A DNA stretch of 64,000 bases from Bacteroidota bacterium (GTDB lineage: Bacteria; Bacteroidota; Bacteroidia; UBA8524), in NCBI GenBank assembly GCA_016124735.1, contig WGMZ01000019.1:67217-131216 (forward strand), read 5' to 3'. The translations under genes were made by a program, and so were the position numbers. Below the pieces are notes generated by a model. That model was not told the DNA's origin, made no database searches, and saw only the letters and a program-made list of their open reading frames with translations. Positions 36,501 through 44,706 of the stretch are shown piece after piece; the first letter of the stretch is position 1; every line of letters starts with the position of its first letter.

Positions 36501-36648
36501 CATAGAAGGTAAGGTAATGCTTTCGGGAAAAGGAATTACAGCCAACGCCATTGTCCTGTCTACAGCCGGACTAGCGGATGGGATTTATATTCTGGAATGG
36601 GAGGCAGACGGAGTTCCGATTCAGGAAAAAATTGTGATCAGACATTAA
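33535..36648 (+). CDS. Secreted subtilisin-like (S8) serine protease with PKD/Ig-like domains and T9SS sorting domain
   Basis: A 1037-residue cell-surface or extracellular protease. Signal peptide RIFPFLLVFSLVCRVSAQ; prodomain-like region to about residue 130; catalytic domain with Asp163 (VAVVDDAVLINHPDL), His221 (FTHGTHCAGLVG), oxyanion Asn in VVAAQGNDN and Ser377 (SGTSMATPLVAG). After it come PKD-type segments (DSFYWEFPGGVPSYSNDPEPEVYYS, SFHWYFPGGTPSESYDP) and an Ig-like region, then a type-A C-terminal domain (YHLYPNPAKEYINL ... LADGIYILEWEADG ... EKIVIRH) that targets it to PorU. The ATG at 33535 starts the signal peptide. The target substrate is unknown. Confidence 0.93.
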   Translation: MKRIFPFLLVFSLVCRVSAQVERPVFTDREIYIGLRSEYAPQIVDEVGGVNTKAFLSLFSEVIQANELEKIEAPFFAAKNTDLQWVLRLSVLDAERVDSYTESFSKHMAARYAERVPVFYLSYTPNDLGSNSYNNQWHLYKIGAKAAWDYSKGNKLVKVAVVDDAVLINHPDLEHQIWVNPGEIPNNGIDDDNNGYIDDVNGYDVGGKDNDPMPNNNNFTHGTHCAGLVGASTNNNLGVASIGFNISIVPVKCTATGQTNTQSIPYGYEGITYAVAAGAKVISCSWSSTFGGTTGNQVINYALNNGALVVAAQGNDNMDALHYPANYSGVISVAATDLNDNKASYSNYNDAVVISAPGNYMLSTVTNNNYASFSGTSMATPLVAGLLGLMKSHMVGISSTSLKTCLINSADNIDANNTSYTGKLGAGRINAEISMKCVDDIKSNLPPDIIFTLENNVYCPNSYVKFSAISQKGAIDSFYWEFPGGVPSYSNDPEPEVYYSGNGSRSYYLHAFNSNGSDKDSVVNGVSFSDQGKAVALFSGFETGLAGSVWNVMNDNDSFGWEDYLLISGTDSNHVARVHAYGSSQNKIKSTLTSAKLNLSDYGNQVLSFEFAYARKSSNAKDSLYIDISVDGGSSFENIFESGLSSDLNVSGNSSAEFVPTSMGQWCKQQGLCVEVDMKKYNRAPDVRIRIRHIGMNNANDFYLDNVRMEGNCAIYNTNKATAATSTPQADSCGSANISFKDESANFPTSFHWYFPGGTPSESYDPNQNVQYNQVGNFDVIYVVGNAFGKDSAVWSNYVHIHELPTISVNSTDTVICKGNSVVLSADGGNTYNWSPLVSISSTVGKSITASPSMSLTYTVLGTDTYGCSNSADIYIDVLPAPSAPTIYMSDTMLFVPVQKDVSYQWFLNGKLIPDATSSSFVPTESGTYDIELTNTVSLCSSKNRTSYNFTVASVNGIVPVEYHLYPNPAKEYINLKQNRNIGSVKIYSIEGKVMLSGKGITANAIVLSTAGLADGIYILEWEADGVPIQEKIVIRH

Positions 36649-36651
36649 GAT

Positions 36652-36676
36652 AAAGGCGGCCTGGGTCGCCTTTTTA
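36652..36676 (+). terminator. Rho-independent terminator after the subtilase
   Basis: Stem AAAGGCG (36652-36658) with CGCCTTT (36667-36673) and a T-rich tail; the tail overlaps the -7 box of the next gene. Confidence 0.75.
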
Positions 36677-36682
36677 CTTTTG
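36675..36682 (+). promoter_or_regulatory. -7 promoter box for the DUF2330-like gene
   Basis: TACTTTTG fits TAnnTTTG, 13 bp before ATG 36696. Confidence 0.45.
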
Positions 36683-36695
36683 ACTAACTTGAGGT

Positions 36696-37808
36696 ATGAA
36701 TGGAGGTATGAAATATCATCTCTGGAATCGAATGAGTATTCTTAACCTGTTCTTACTGTTTCCGCTGATTCTTTTGTCGCAATCACCAGTCAATGTAACA
36801 CTTGTTCGGACGAATGATTCATCCTTCTGGACCCTTGATTTGAGCAAGCTTCCGCAGGCCACTTCCTATATTATTGGTTTTGACAGCATGGATATCCCTG
36901 ATCATCTTAATGAAATAGCTGATCAGGATCCCGGAGTTCTGAATGAATATATTGTTCCCCGCTTTGTAGAAGAATTTGACAGCTTTGATTGCCTGAATCG
37001 TCAGTTAATTAATCACTTTGACTCATTGGCATCATCTGGAAAAAGCGAAGGGAAAATTGTGGGTTTACCCGGACGAGTGCATCAAGCAAACCCTCCGGCA
37101 CGGGGAATGGATAGTCAAATCCGATGGGAATGGGTGAATGAGGGATTGAATTTTATGGATCAAGTAAATCATTCCGAAAGGATGAAATATTTGCGGGTCA
37201 GTTGGGATCATGAATATGTTCCGACAAAGCGTTTAATTTCCTGGTTTACAAAGGGTGCAATCTTACCGGTAATATGGAGTGCGCAGGGAGATTCGATTTT
37301 TGCCAGGGAAGTCATGTTATTTTCCTTTTCTCCGGAATATATGCTGGGGATGGATGAGATGAAATATCCAGGACTTGAATCTTATCAATTGCCTGAAGCT
37401 GTCCTGGCAAAAAAGAATGAGTTTTTACACTTGTTCATGAGTAAAGGAAAGGATCGGGGGGCATTGTTGCTTTACAGTTGGGACATCGGAAAAGAAGGAG
37501 GAAACAAATGCGGGCCTTGTTCCGGAGCACCTCCATCTGCAGACTTTTTGGGGAGCATAGGACTACGGGAGCTGGGAAGTCATTTATATTTCACCGCGAT
37601 TTTGATCAAAGCGGACAAGCGTGAACGGAGGATGATTCCAATGCAATACAGGATGCAGCAATGGCTGTTTATTATCCATCATCCGGCAAAGGGCTTTTTA
37701 AATTGTCCGGAGGTCAAGGAATACCGGCAAATGCTTTTGAAACGTTCTCAGGAAGAAGAGGACAATTTATTTAAAATGCTAGGAGACAGCACAGCCCTTT
37801 TGCGATAA
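36696..37808 (+). CDS. Secreted DUF2330-like protein (hypothetical)
   Basis: A 370-residue exported protein with an N-terminal hydrophobic segment (SILNLFLLFPLILLSQS). The segment LLYSWDIGKEGGNKCGPCSGAPP followed by LGSIGL recalls the 'WD...CxPC...P' core of DUF2330 proteins, large secreted proteins of unknown function in many bacteria; this link is from memory of the pattern and not a search. Starts at ATG 36696 or 36708 are both possible. It lies between two T9SS cargo genes but has no sorting domain itself, so it may stay in the periplasm or be a lipid-free exported protein. Confidence 0.55.
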   Translation: MNGGMKYHLWNRMSILNLFLLFPLILLSQSPVNVTLVRTNDSSFWTLDLSKLPQATSYIIGFDSMDIPDHLNEIADQDPGVLNEYIVPRFVEEFDSFDCLNRQLINHFDSLASSGKSEGKIVGLPGRVHQANPPARGMDSQIRWEWVNEGLNFMDQVNHSERMKYLRVSWDHEYVPTKRLISWFTKGAILPVIWSAQGDSIFAREVMLFSFSPEYMLGMDEMKYPGLESYQLPEAVLAKKNEFLHLFMSKGKDRGALLLYSWDIGKEGGNKCGPCSGAPPSADFLGSIGLRELGSHLYFTAILIKADKRERRMIPMQYRMQQWLFIIHHPAKGFLNCPEVKEYRQMLLKRSQEEEDNLFKMLGDSTALLR

Positions 37809-38126
37809 ATGCCAAAAAAGAATTTAGCAAAAATTATTCGACAGAGGCAACATTTTTTCAGCAGAGGTACTCTACCCATCAAACGCCTGTTAATCGGTTC
37901 TGTTTAAAAGGTGTTTAAGTCTTAAGACTCTTATAGCCAATTATTTATAGAAGCTGTTGTGAAGCTGAGGAAAGCATGAATCGTCTTGCTCTTGCTCAGG
38001 CTGGTGGTCGAGTTATGCCTTAACCCTGTTAACGTATGAAAAGGACGTTCTATGGCCGACCCCAGCCGGGCGAGAGAGTGGCTTTTATAAGCTCTACGGG
38101 TTATTTCTTAGACTGATTTCAATCCT
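37809..38126 (+). other. Gene-free stretch with GC-richer, hairpin-prone core
   Basis: No coding frame or known RNA family was recognised in these 318 bases. The part from about 37960 to 38100 is richer in G and C than its flanks and contains short complementary segments (AGCTGAG near 37966 against CTCAGGCT near 37996; TTAACCCTGTTAA near 38022). It could be a structured leader of the adhesin gene or an unannotated RNA, or neither. Confidence 0.3.
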
Positions 38127-38134
38127 TATCTTTG
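38127..38134 (+). promoter_or_regulatory. -7 promoter box for the adhesin-like gene
   Basis: TATCTTTG fits TAnnTTTG, 17 bp before ATG 38152. Confidence 0.55.
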
Positions 38135-38151
38135 GGTGATTCTAATGAACC

Positions 38152-41100
38152 ATGAAGAAAATCCTCTTAAGCTTAATCCTCATTCTAATAACAGGGATTG
38201 TCCAAGCAACCCATATACGCGGCGGAGTTATCACCTATGAACACATTAGTGGCAAGAAATATACAGTCTACGTTAAAATTTGGAGGGATTGCAACGGCAT
38301 CCCCATTTCTCAATCTAACCTTGCCGTGCTGAATGATACGCTTGGTTCAATAGGATCCATTACGAATCAAACGAAGGTTTACGTTCGCGATATTTCTATG
38401 ATCGACAGTTCAGCGAGTTGTGGTGCGAAGAGTAATTGTCAGATTTCAGGGGGGCAAGGTGGATTTGAGGAACATCTATGGAAAATGACTGTAGATTTTT
38501 CCAGTTATTATCCGAATTGTGCTTTTTATCTGGTGTGGACCCAGGCTGGCCGCTCAAATGCCATTACCACGGGTGCTGCTAATTCATATTTTTACATCAA
38601 TGCATATATCAATTTGTGTTATGATTCCTCGTCACGTTCTGTATTAAACAGGACCTATCCTGATATAACACTTGATTATAATTATAACCATATAATAAAT
38701 CCAGGTTTTTATCAGAAGGAAGACTATTTTGATAGTATTGGCTACGAATTAGTTCCTGCACTGTCTGGGCCAACGACTTCTGTGACCTATAGCGGAAATT
38801 TCTCGGAATTGCGGCCAATGACATTTTTTGGTTTTCCTAACTATAATCTGGGTTTTCCTGCGGGATTCCATTTAGATCCTGGGACAGGGACACTACTGTT
38901 TCGTCCAAGCCAGGTGAATCAGGTTGCTGTTGTAACCATTATGCACAAAGGATATAAAAGTGTAAATGATACCATGCGCTTGGTAAGTTTTACGCGGTAT
39001 GAATTTGACCCTGTCGTCCTGAACAGATCTACCAATGGTCATATGTCCGTGTTTGAAAATCCCCGAACCCTGACGCATTACGTCTGTGAAGGAACAACAG
39101 CTTGCATTGATGTATTGTACACTGCAACTTATAATGATTCTGTTTATTACAAAGGGTATATAAATAATCCACGGATTTCGATAGACACTTTATTGTATAC
39201 AGTGGATAGTGTCCGTTTGCGATATTGTATGACTCCAGATTCGACTGATTGGGGTTGGGGGGTGAATACTGTTCTTTCAGAAATTGTATCGAACTATTGT
39301 CCTGATACAAGAAGGTTCAATTTCCAGCGTCAGTTTGTGATGGTGCCTTCGCCAGATTCGAGTAAAATTCCTTCCTGGTACACAGAAAGAAATTGCAATA
39401 CCCTGTCCCTCATTGTTTCAGATACGGCGCAATCGGGGAAAGACTGTTATATCAAAAGGGATGGCGCAACAAGTTATAGCTTGGATACCGCAATAATTCA
39501 GTTGCAGTCGAGTGATACGGGATGGTTCAAATACCATGTCATGCAGGATTGGCTTGGATGTCAATTGGTATTTGAAGATTCGGTTTATATCCGCCAGATT
39601 TATAACCTGCAATTGAACCCCAACCTCCCCATTAAGGCGTGTGCCAATGATACGCTGGTGCTACATGGAAATCCAAGTGGTGGTATGGCGGCAGAATCCT
39701 GGTTATGGAGCGACAGCACAACTGCGGATTCCTTCTCAATTTTTATTAATCAGGATACGACAGTATGGGTTTCCTTGCTTGACAGCTCAGGCTGTTTTAT
39801 TAGCGACACCTTTCATATCCGGATGGATTCGGCTTTATCAGTCTATACCCCTGTGATATCCATTTGTACTGAATTGAAAAACGCTTCGGTTCAGCTGAGT
39901 AGTCAGGTGGATGGCGGAACAAAGCCATACACCTATTCATGGTTGGGTTTAGGTCAGGGAAACAATTATTCATATGTGCCTCCTGCACAAGACACCAGCA
40001 TTGTCATTCTCGTAAATGACAGTGTGAACTGCTCCATCTATGATACGCTGGCTATTGACAGGTACGTGCCTCATTATCCGCAGGCTATGAATGACACAGT
40101 AGGCTGTCAGCTTGGAGCACTTTACCTGAAAGACAATGACAAAGTCAATTATGGAACCTATAAATGGACCTATGGTCCTCCTGGAGACGATAGTATTCGT
40201 TTGTATCCTCCATTGGGTTATACCACACGAATATTGAAGTACACGGACACGTTGAGCTGCTCTACCTATGATACGGTGAATATTTTAAATAAGGCAAAGC
40301 CCAAGGTTTTTTTGCCAAGAGATACGGTGCTGTGTTCTGGTAGCAGCTTGCAAATAGATGCGATAACCTATAAAGGTGTTCCTCCATTCATCTATTCCTG
40401 GAAACCAAACACACAGGTAACGGACACTTTTATTGTGAATACCTACTATCAAAGTTCAAGGGTGTATGTGAAGCTGGAAGATTCATCCGGATGCACCAGC
40501 GAAGACTCAATGGATATTGTCGTTAATTCTATCCCTCAGATTTCGGGAAATAGCCCATATTCTATTTGCAGGGCAGATTCGATGATTCAGCTTTCATCCC
40601 TGTCTGGAAACCTGAATGGAACATGGTATGGTAACGGTGTGAGTCAATCTGGAGGTAGTGATGTTTTTAAGGTAGATGGACTCATTTCGGGAACTTATTG
40701 GACATACTTTAATTCTTTGAATTCCAGTGGTGCCTGCACGGCTAAAGATAGTCTCGAAATTTATTTGTTGGAATCGCCAGTGGCTTTTGCGGGCAACGAT
40801 ACGGGTATTTGTGGAAATGGAAATTTGGTATTTCATGGCCAGGGTATGGGCGGGAATTCCGGATACCATTTCAGATGGAACAGCGACTCAGTGCTGAATA
40901 TAGATAGCCTGACTTATCAGGTAATCAGTGATACAGCCGCCTATCTGGAAATCTGGGATGCCAATGGCTGTTACGCAGAGGATTCTATCCAGGTGAGTAA
41001 ATACATTGTCCCACTTGCTCGTTTCACTGTTCCATTGTCAGATACATCCATTTGTAAGGGGGATACCTTGTCAATCCTGTATGATTCTTCCAGTAGCCCA

Positions 41101-42000
41101 ATGGGTTCTGCTTATCAGTTGGATCCATCTCCCGCAAATCTTAGTCACTATGTGCCGAATTCCTCGGGAGCTCTTCATTTGAAAGTAACGACAGTCGAAG
41201 GCTGCACGGATCGGGATACCCTGAATATTACGCTGAATGCATTGCCTGTTATTCTAAGCATGGATACGGCGCTTTACTGTGAAGATATGTCAGGCATCAT
41301 GATCGATAGCCTGGCAAATCCAGTTGGCGGTATCTGGTCAGGAATGGGGATAAGCTGGGATAGTGTTCACTATTATTTTGATCCCCAATCCGGAGGGCCA
41401 GGCAAGTACCGTCTTTTCTATGTATTGGTAGACTCGAATCATTGTGCGAGTTATGATAGCACTTTTGTTGGTGTAGAAGAGAAGAGTGCAGTCGCTTTCA
41501 GTTCGGATTCTGTTTACGGACGCTATACTCTCCATACACAATTCACCAATACGAGTATAGGTGGAAGTCCGGTATCGTATCTTTGGGATTTTGGCGACGG
41601 CGATAGCAGTCTGCTGGAAAACGCATCACATGTCTACAATCAGATTGGCTTTTTCGATGTTCGCTTGACTTTGAATGGAATGGCTTGCCAATCCACCTTA
41701 TTGAAATCGGCCTATATCCAGGTAGACAGCAATGGAGGAGTTGCAGTCATTTTGCCAGGTGAGGAGAGAATTGAAGTATATCCCAATCCTAGCAATGGTA
41801 TTTATCGAATTAAAGGTTTGAATGAGAATGTCTCTTTAAAAGTGTTTGATGCTGAAGGAAGAGAGATCCCTTTTGCTCAATCTTATTATGGAAATAGTAT
41901 CCAGATTGAATTGATATCCAGTGTGCCTGGAATTTATTGGCTTCAAATTGATAATAGAAGGCAGTTGTATCGTATTAAGCTTGTGAAGCTCAATCACTAA
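38152..42000 (+). CDS. Large adhesin-like T9SS cargo with Ig/PKD repeats
   Basis: A 1282-residue secreted protein, signal peptide KILLSLILILITGIVQA. It opens with THIRGGVITYEHISGKKYTVYVKIWRDC, a start common to large Bacteroidota surface proteins. From about residue 400 to 1120 there are repeated Ig-like units each marked by 'DTxxC.G..L' (for example RDTVLCSGSSLQIDA, NDTGICGNGNLVFHG, SDTSICKGDTLSILY). A PKD domain follows (YLWDFGDGDSSLLENASHVYNQIG). The C-terminus is a type-A sorting domain (IEVYPNPSNGIYRIKG ... PGIYWLQIDNRRQLYRIKLVK). Adhesion is an inference from the architecture. It ends 11 bp from the convergent paaD stop. Confidence 0.85.
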   Translation: MKKILLSLILILITGIVQATHIRGGVITYEHISGKKYTVYVKIWRDCNGIPISQSNLAVLNDTLGSIGSITNQTKVYVRDISMIDSSASCGAKSNCQISGGQGGFEEHLWKMTVDFSSYYPNCAFYLVWTQAGRSNAITTGAANSYFYINAYINLCYDSSSRSVLNRTYPDITLDYNYNHIINPGFYQKEDYFDSIGYELVPALSGPTTSVTYSGNFSELRPMTFFGFPNYNLGFPAGFHLDPGTGTLLFRPSQVNQVAVVTIMHKGYKSVNDTMRLVSFTRYEFDPVVLNRSTNGHMSVFENPRTLTHYVCEGTTACIDVLYTATYNDSVYYKGYINNPRISIDTLLYTVDSVRLRYCMTPDSTDWGWGVNTVLSEIVSNYCPDTRRFNFQRQFVMVPSPDSSKIPSWYTERNCNTLSLIVSDTAQSGKDCYIKRDGATSYSLDTAIIQLQSSDTGWFKYHVMQDWLGCQLVFEDSVYIRQIYNLQLNPNLPIKACANDTLVLHGNPSGGMAAESWLWSDSTTADSFSIFINQDTTVWVSLLDSSGCFISDTFHIRMDSALSVYTPVISICTELKNASVQLSSQVDGGTKPYTYSWLGLGQGNNYSYVPPAQDTSIVILVNDSVNCSIYDTLAIDRYVPHYPQAMNDTVGCQLGALYLKDNDKVNYGTYKWTYGPPGDDSIRLYPPLGYTTRILKYTDTLSCSTYDTVNILNKAKPKVFLPRDTVLCSGSSLQIDAITYKGVPPFIYSWKPNTQVTDTFIVNTYYQSSRVYVKLEDSSGCTSEDSMDIVVNSIPQISGNSPYSICRADSMIQLSSLSGNLNGTWYGNGVSQSGGSDVFKVDGLISGTYWTYFNSLNSSGACTAKDSLEIYLLESPVAFAGNDTGICGNGNLVFHGQGMGGNSGYHFRWNSDSVLNIDSLTYQVISDTAAYLEIWDANGCYAEDSIQVSKYIVPLARFTVPLSDTSICKGDTLSILYDSSSSPMGSAYQLDPSPANLSHYVPNSSGALHLKVTTVEGCTDRDTLNITLNALPVILSMDTALYCEDMSGIMIDSLANPVGGIWSGMGISWDSVHYYFDPQSGGPGKYRLFYVLVDSNHCASYDSTFVGVEEKSAVAFSSDSVYGRYTLHTQFTNTSIGGSPVSYLWDFGDGDSSLLENASHVYNQIGFFDVRLTLNGMACQSTLLKSAYIQVDSNGGVAVILPGEERIEVYPNPSNGIYRIKGLNENVSLKVFDAEGREIPFAQSYYGNSIQIELISSVPGIYWLQIDNRRQLYRIKLVKLNH

Positions 42001-42011
42001 ATTCAGGAGAT

Positions 42012-42503
42012 TTACCCCACTGGTTTAAACTGTTCGAAAGCCTGAAGGCAATTGTCGCAGTAATGCATGGAGCGGCAAAGAGTGGGTCCGAAGGGTGTGG
42101 TAAGGCGGGTGTTTCGGCTTCCGCAATAGGGACAGGCTACATCCGAAAGCACATTTAATTCAATCAAGCCGCCATGATTCTCTGGAGGAGGAGCTAAACC
42201 GTGTTGCAATAAAGCCTTTCTGCCTTTTTCAGTGATGCGTTCTGTGGTCCATGGAATGTCAAAATTGGTACTTACCTTCACTTGATCTACACCAAGCGAT
42301 TCCACTTTTTCCCGAACCATATCTTCCATGATTCTCAAGGCAGGACAACCGCTAAATGTTGGGATCAGGGTAATGGCAGCGCTGTTTTCATCCGGGTTGG
42401 TCTGAACACTGGTAACAATACCCAAATCAACCATGGAAATGGTGGGGATCTCGGGATCCATCACCTCCTCCAAAGCTTTCCATATTTCTTTTTCCTTTAC
42501 CAT
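42012..42503 (-). CDS. paaD: 1,2-phenylacetyl-CoA epoxidase, subunit PaaD
   Basis: A 163-residue cytosolic protein with a MIP18-like (DUF59) domain (EVMDPEIPTISMVDLGIV ... FSGCPALRIMEDMVREKV) and a C-terminal zinc ribbon (DVACPYCGSRNTRL ... CRSMHYCDNCLQAFEQFKP), the PaaD architecture. PaaD is thought to help mature the iron centre of the PaaABC(E) monooxygenase. It overlaps paaC by 7 bp on the minus strand and is the last gene of this run; no paaE follows, since the next gene converges. Confidence 0.93.
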   Translation of the reverse strand: MVKEKEIWKALEEVMDPEIPTISMVDLGIVTSVQTNPDENSAAITLIPTFSGCPALRIMEDMVREKVESLGVDQVKVSTNFDIPWTTERITEKGRKALLQHGLAPPPENHGGLIELNVLSDVACPYCGSRNTRLTTPFGPTLCRSMHYCDNCLQAFEQFKPVG

Positions 42504-43267
42504 TCTGCTCCCGGATCCACACGGAATACCTCGGTCATCTCATCCAAAAGAGGTTGAAGATGCTCGGTATGCTTTCCGGTACGTCCTCCATTTACAGGCG
42601 CCCAGTTACTGTCGTCAGGAATTTGCAATCCTGCTTCATCGATGATCGGTTGCACGGCTTCCAACCAGCGGAGTTTCAAAAAGTCTTCTCCCTTCCAGAT
42701 TCCTTCCTCGATGAGAAGGTCTTCGTACGGCGAGTTTTCGAAAATTCCAAGGGCAAGATTCCAACTTGCATTTAAGCTGGCTTGCATGCGTTTTTTACTT
42801 TCTTCGGTTCCTTTTCCAAGTTGCATCACAAATGTGTCGCCATGGAATTTGTGGTATTTCAACTCACCAACAAATTTGCGGGCGAGTTTGGCCAATGGCT
42901 CATAAGACGATTCAGAAAGTAACTCATACCGGATGAGTTCTGCATTGTCAAAAAGGAAATGACGTATAAGCGAGAAATCGTATTCGCCGATGGGATATTC
43001 TACCAATTGACAGCTATGGAACTGATTGTCATTACGAGTAAAGGCAACGGTATCCGGCTCGTTTTCTCCCAACTCATGCAGCAGTTGATACAAAGCCAAT
43101 GCTTGTCCTAATTTATCCTGAGCCATGGAAGAAAAAGAAATGTCTTCCTCCAGCATTGGTCCGATGCCGGTCCATTCAGAATTGCGATGGCCTAAAATCA
43201 ACAGGTCATCTGCCATTTTATAAAGCAGCTCTTTCAGCGCGAGGGTATTTTGTTCGTTCAGATTCAT
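42497..43267 (-). CDS. paaC: 1,2-phenylacetyl-CoA epoxidase, subunit PaaC
   Basis: A 256-residue ferritin-like-fold subunit that scaffolds the catalytic PaaA in the phenylacetyl-CoA epoxidase. The sequence shows LLYKMADDLLILGHRNSEWTGIGPMLEEDISFSSMAQDKLGQALALYQLL and KFVGELKYHKFHGDTFVMQLGKGTEESKKRMQ, both PaaC hallmarks. It is separated from paaB by 2 bp and overlaps paaD, so the three form one operon. Confidence 0.94.
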   Translation of the reverse strand: MNLNEQNTLALKELLYKMADDLLILGHRNSEWTGIGPMLEEDISFSSMAQDKLGQALALYQLLHELGENEPDTVAFTRNDNQFHSCQLVEYPIGEYDFSLIRHFLFDNAELIRYELLSESSYEPLAKLARKFVGELKYHKFHGDTFVMQLGKGTEESKKRMQASLNASWNLALGIFENSPYEDLLIEEGIWKGEDFLKLRWLEAVQPIIDEAGLQIPDDSNWAPVNGGRTGKHTEHLQPLLDEMTEVFRVDPGAEW

Positions 43268-43269
43268 GA

Positions 43270-43644
43270 TCAGGCTCCTTGTTTCGCTTTGTATTCGTTG
43301 ATCTTATCCATGACTTTGTATGGGGTCGCTTCACGGTATTGTTTTTCCGGTGTCGTCGCGAAAATGTCTGAATCGTCGTAATCGGAAGCAAAAATATCTG
43401 CCGAACGAACTACCCAAATATTGACACAAACACCTCGGCGGCCAAACTGTTCCTTGCCGAACAATAATGCCATCTCCGGATTCGGTGCATGGACAGTGCC
43501 GACATGTTGGTGATGGGTGCCTCTTTTCTTTTGATGAAATACCTCGTACGTTTCAAAATGATCCAGAGGTTTCAATTCCTCCGTAGCGCTTTGATCATCG
43601 ATCTGGGCACGGGAAATGCGTGGGTCTAAGGATTTTATGATCAT
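43270..43644 (-). CDS. paaB: 1,2-phenylacetyl-CoA epoxidase, subunit PaaB
   Basis: A 124-residue subunit B. The core FETYEVFHQKKRGTHHQHVGTVHAPNPEMALLFGKEQFGRRGVCVNIWVVRSADIF is typical; the N-terminal 30 residues exceed the 95-residue E. coli PaaB. It is the first gene of the run: an 18-bp palindrome lies 10 bp upstream and then comes the stop of an unrelated peroxidase gene, so the usual upstream paaA is absent here. Confidence 0.93.
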   Translation of the reverse strand: MIIKSLDPRISRAQIDDQSATEELKPLDHFETYEVFHQKKRGTHHQHVGTVHAPNPEMALLFGKEQFGRRGVCVNIWVVRSADIFASDYDDSDIFATTPEKQYREATPYKVMDKINEYKAKQGA

Positions 43645-43654
43645 GACTTCGTTA

Positions 43655-43672
43655 AACTAACGCAAGTTAGTT
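43655..43672. promoter_or_regulatory. Palindromic operator upstream of paaB
   Basis: AACTAAC-GCAA-GTTAGTT, a perfect 7-bp inverted repeat with a 4-bp spacer, centred about 20 bp upstream of the paaB ATG. Size and symmetry fit a TetR-type operator such as that of PaaR, which controls paa operons in several bacteria; no regulator gene of this kind is in the window. Confidence 0.6.
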
Positions 43673-43692
43673 AAAACTCGGAAGAATTCAAA

Positions 43693-44706
43693 TCAAGGGT
43701 CAGGTTGGTAATGCGGATTCTGGATGAATATCGCGTCGCTGAGCGTCTCCAAAAATGTAATCAGCGCTTGCCTGTCCTCTGCATTTAGAGTGAATGGTTT
43801 AATCAAATCATTCTGATGTGGCCCCTGTTTCCCGCCGGCACTGTAGTGGTTTAAAACGTCATCTAATGTGGACAGACTACCATCGAACATATATGGAGCT
43901 GTCAAAGCAATATTCCTGAGACTTGGGACTTTAAAGCTTCCGCTGTCTTCTGCTTTTCCTGTGGCTCTCCATCTTCCCGGATCATCGTAGATGGAATACA
44001 GTCCGTTGTTCATTGCGGTAAAATTGGTGAAGAAAGGTTCCGGATGGCATTTTGAACAATTGAGACTATTTGCAAATAGCTGATAACCCTTTTGCTCAAG
44101 AGCGGTAAATTGTTCATTGCCAGCTTTAACCTGGTCGTATTTGGAATTGGCGCTGAGCAATGTTCTTTCAAATGCCGCAATGGCGCGGGTGATGACGAAC
44201 GCATCGGGTGGTTTTTGGTAGGCAAGGCGACTCATTGAGTCGTACCAGTCAATCTCCTTTAGCTTGAGAGCGATATCAACTATATTGGAATTGAACTCAT
44301 TGTGTTCCTGAATGGGAACGAGGATTTGCATTTCCAATGTTGGGAGAGAAGCTTCTCGTAGAAATGCCGGTTGATAGGCTAAATTAAACAGGGCAGGTAC
44401 ATTTCTGGTTCCAGGACGCTGAAACACTCCATTACTTGTCGCATCGTTGTTGGCAAAAGCATGATTTTGTTGGTGGCAGGTAGCGCAACTAATGCTGGAA
44501 TCAATGCTTAATAGTGGGTCGAAAAAAAGTTTCTTACCGAGCGCTATGCGTTCCGAATTTGGTTGGTTGTCTGAGGGGAAAACCGGGTCTGGAAATTGAG
44601 TTGGGTAATTAAGAAACCACTCATTTTGGACCGATGAGGGTTCATCTCTGTGGCATGCCAGAATAAAAAGCATGCATCCCAATAGAGTGGCTATCCATTT
44701 CATCAA
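43693..44706 (-). CDS. Di-haem cytochrome c peroxidase / MauG family lipoprotein
   Basis: A 337-residue exported di-haem protein with lipobox FILAC (Cys18). Two haem-attachment motifs are visible: CATCH in the N-terminal half (about residue 75) and CSKCH in the C-terminal half (about 218). Family segments are ALGKKLFFDPLLSIDSSISCATCHQQNHAF and SFKVPSLRNIALTAPYMFDGSLSTLDDVL. Enzymes of this family are either H2O2-reducing peroxidases or MauG/MbnH-type protein oxidases; the sequence does not decide. It overlaps the next peroxidase gene by 4 bp, in an operon behind an MbnP-like gene. Confidence 0.9.
   Translation of the reverse strand: MMKWIATLLGCMLFILACHRDEPSSVQNEWFLNYPTQFPDPVFPSDNQPNSERIALGKKLFFDPLLSIDSSISCATCHQQNHAFANNDATSNGVFQRPGTRNVPALFNLAYQPAFLREASLPTLEMQILVPIQEHNEFNSNIVDIALKLKEIDWYDSMSRLAYQKPPDAFVITRAIAAFERTLLSANSKYDQVKAGNEQFTALEQKGYQLFANSLNCSKCHPEPFFTNFTAMNNGLYSIYDDPGRWRATGKAEDSGSFKVPSLRNIALTAPYMFDGSLSTLDDVLNHYSAGGKQGPHQNDLIKPFTLNAEDRQALITFLETLSDAIFIQNPHYQPDP

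Noticed and set aside
37960-38100. Possible riboswitch, RNase P, tmRNA or 6S RNA
   Set aside because: None of the conserved cores of these RNAs could be found; kept only as an unexplained stretch.
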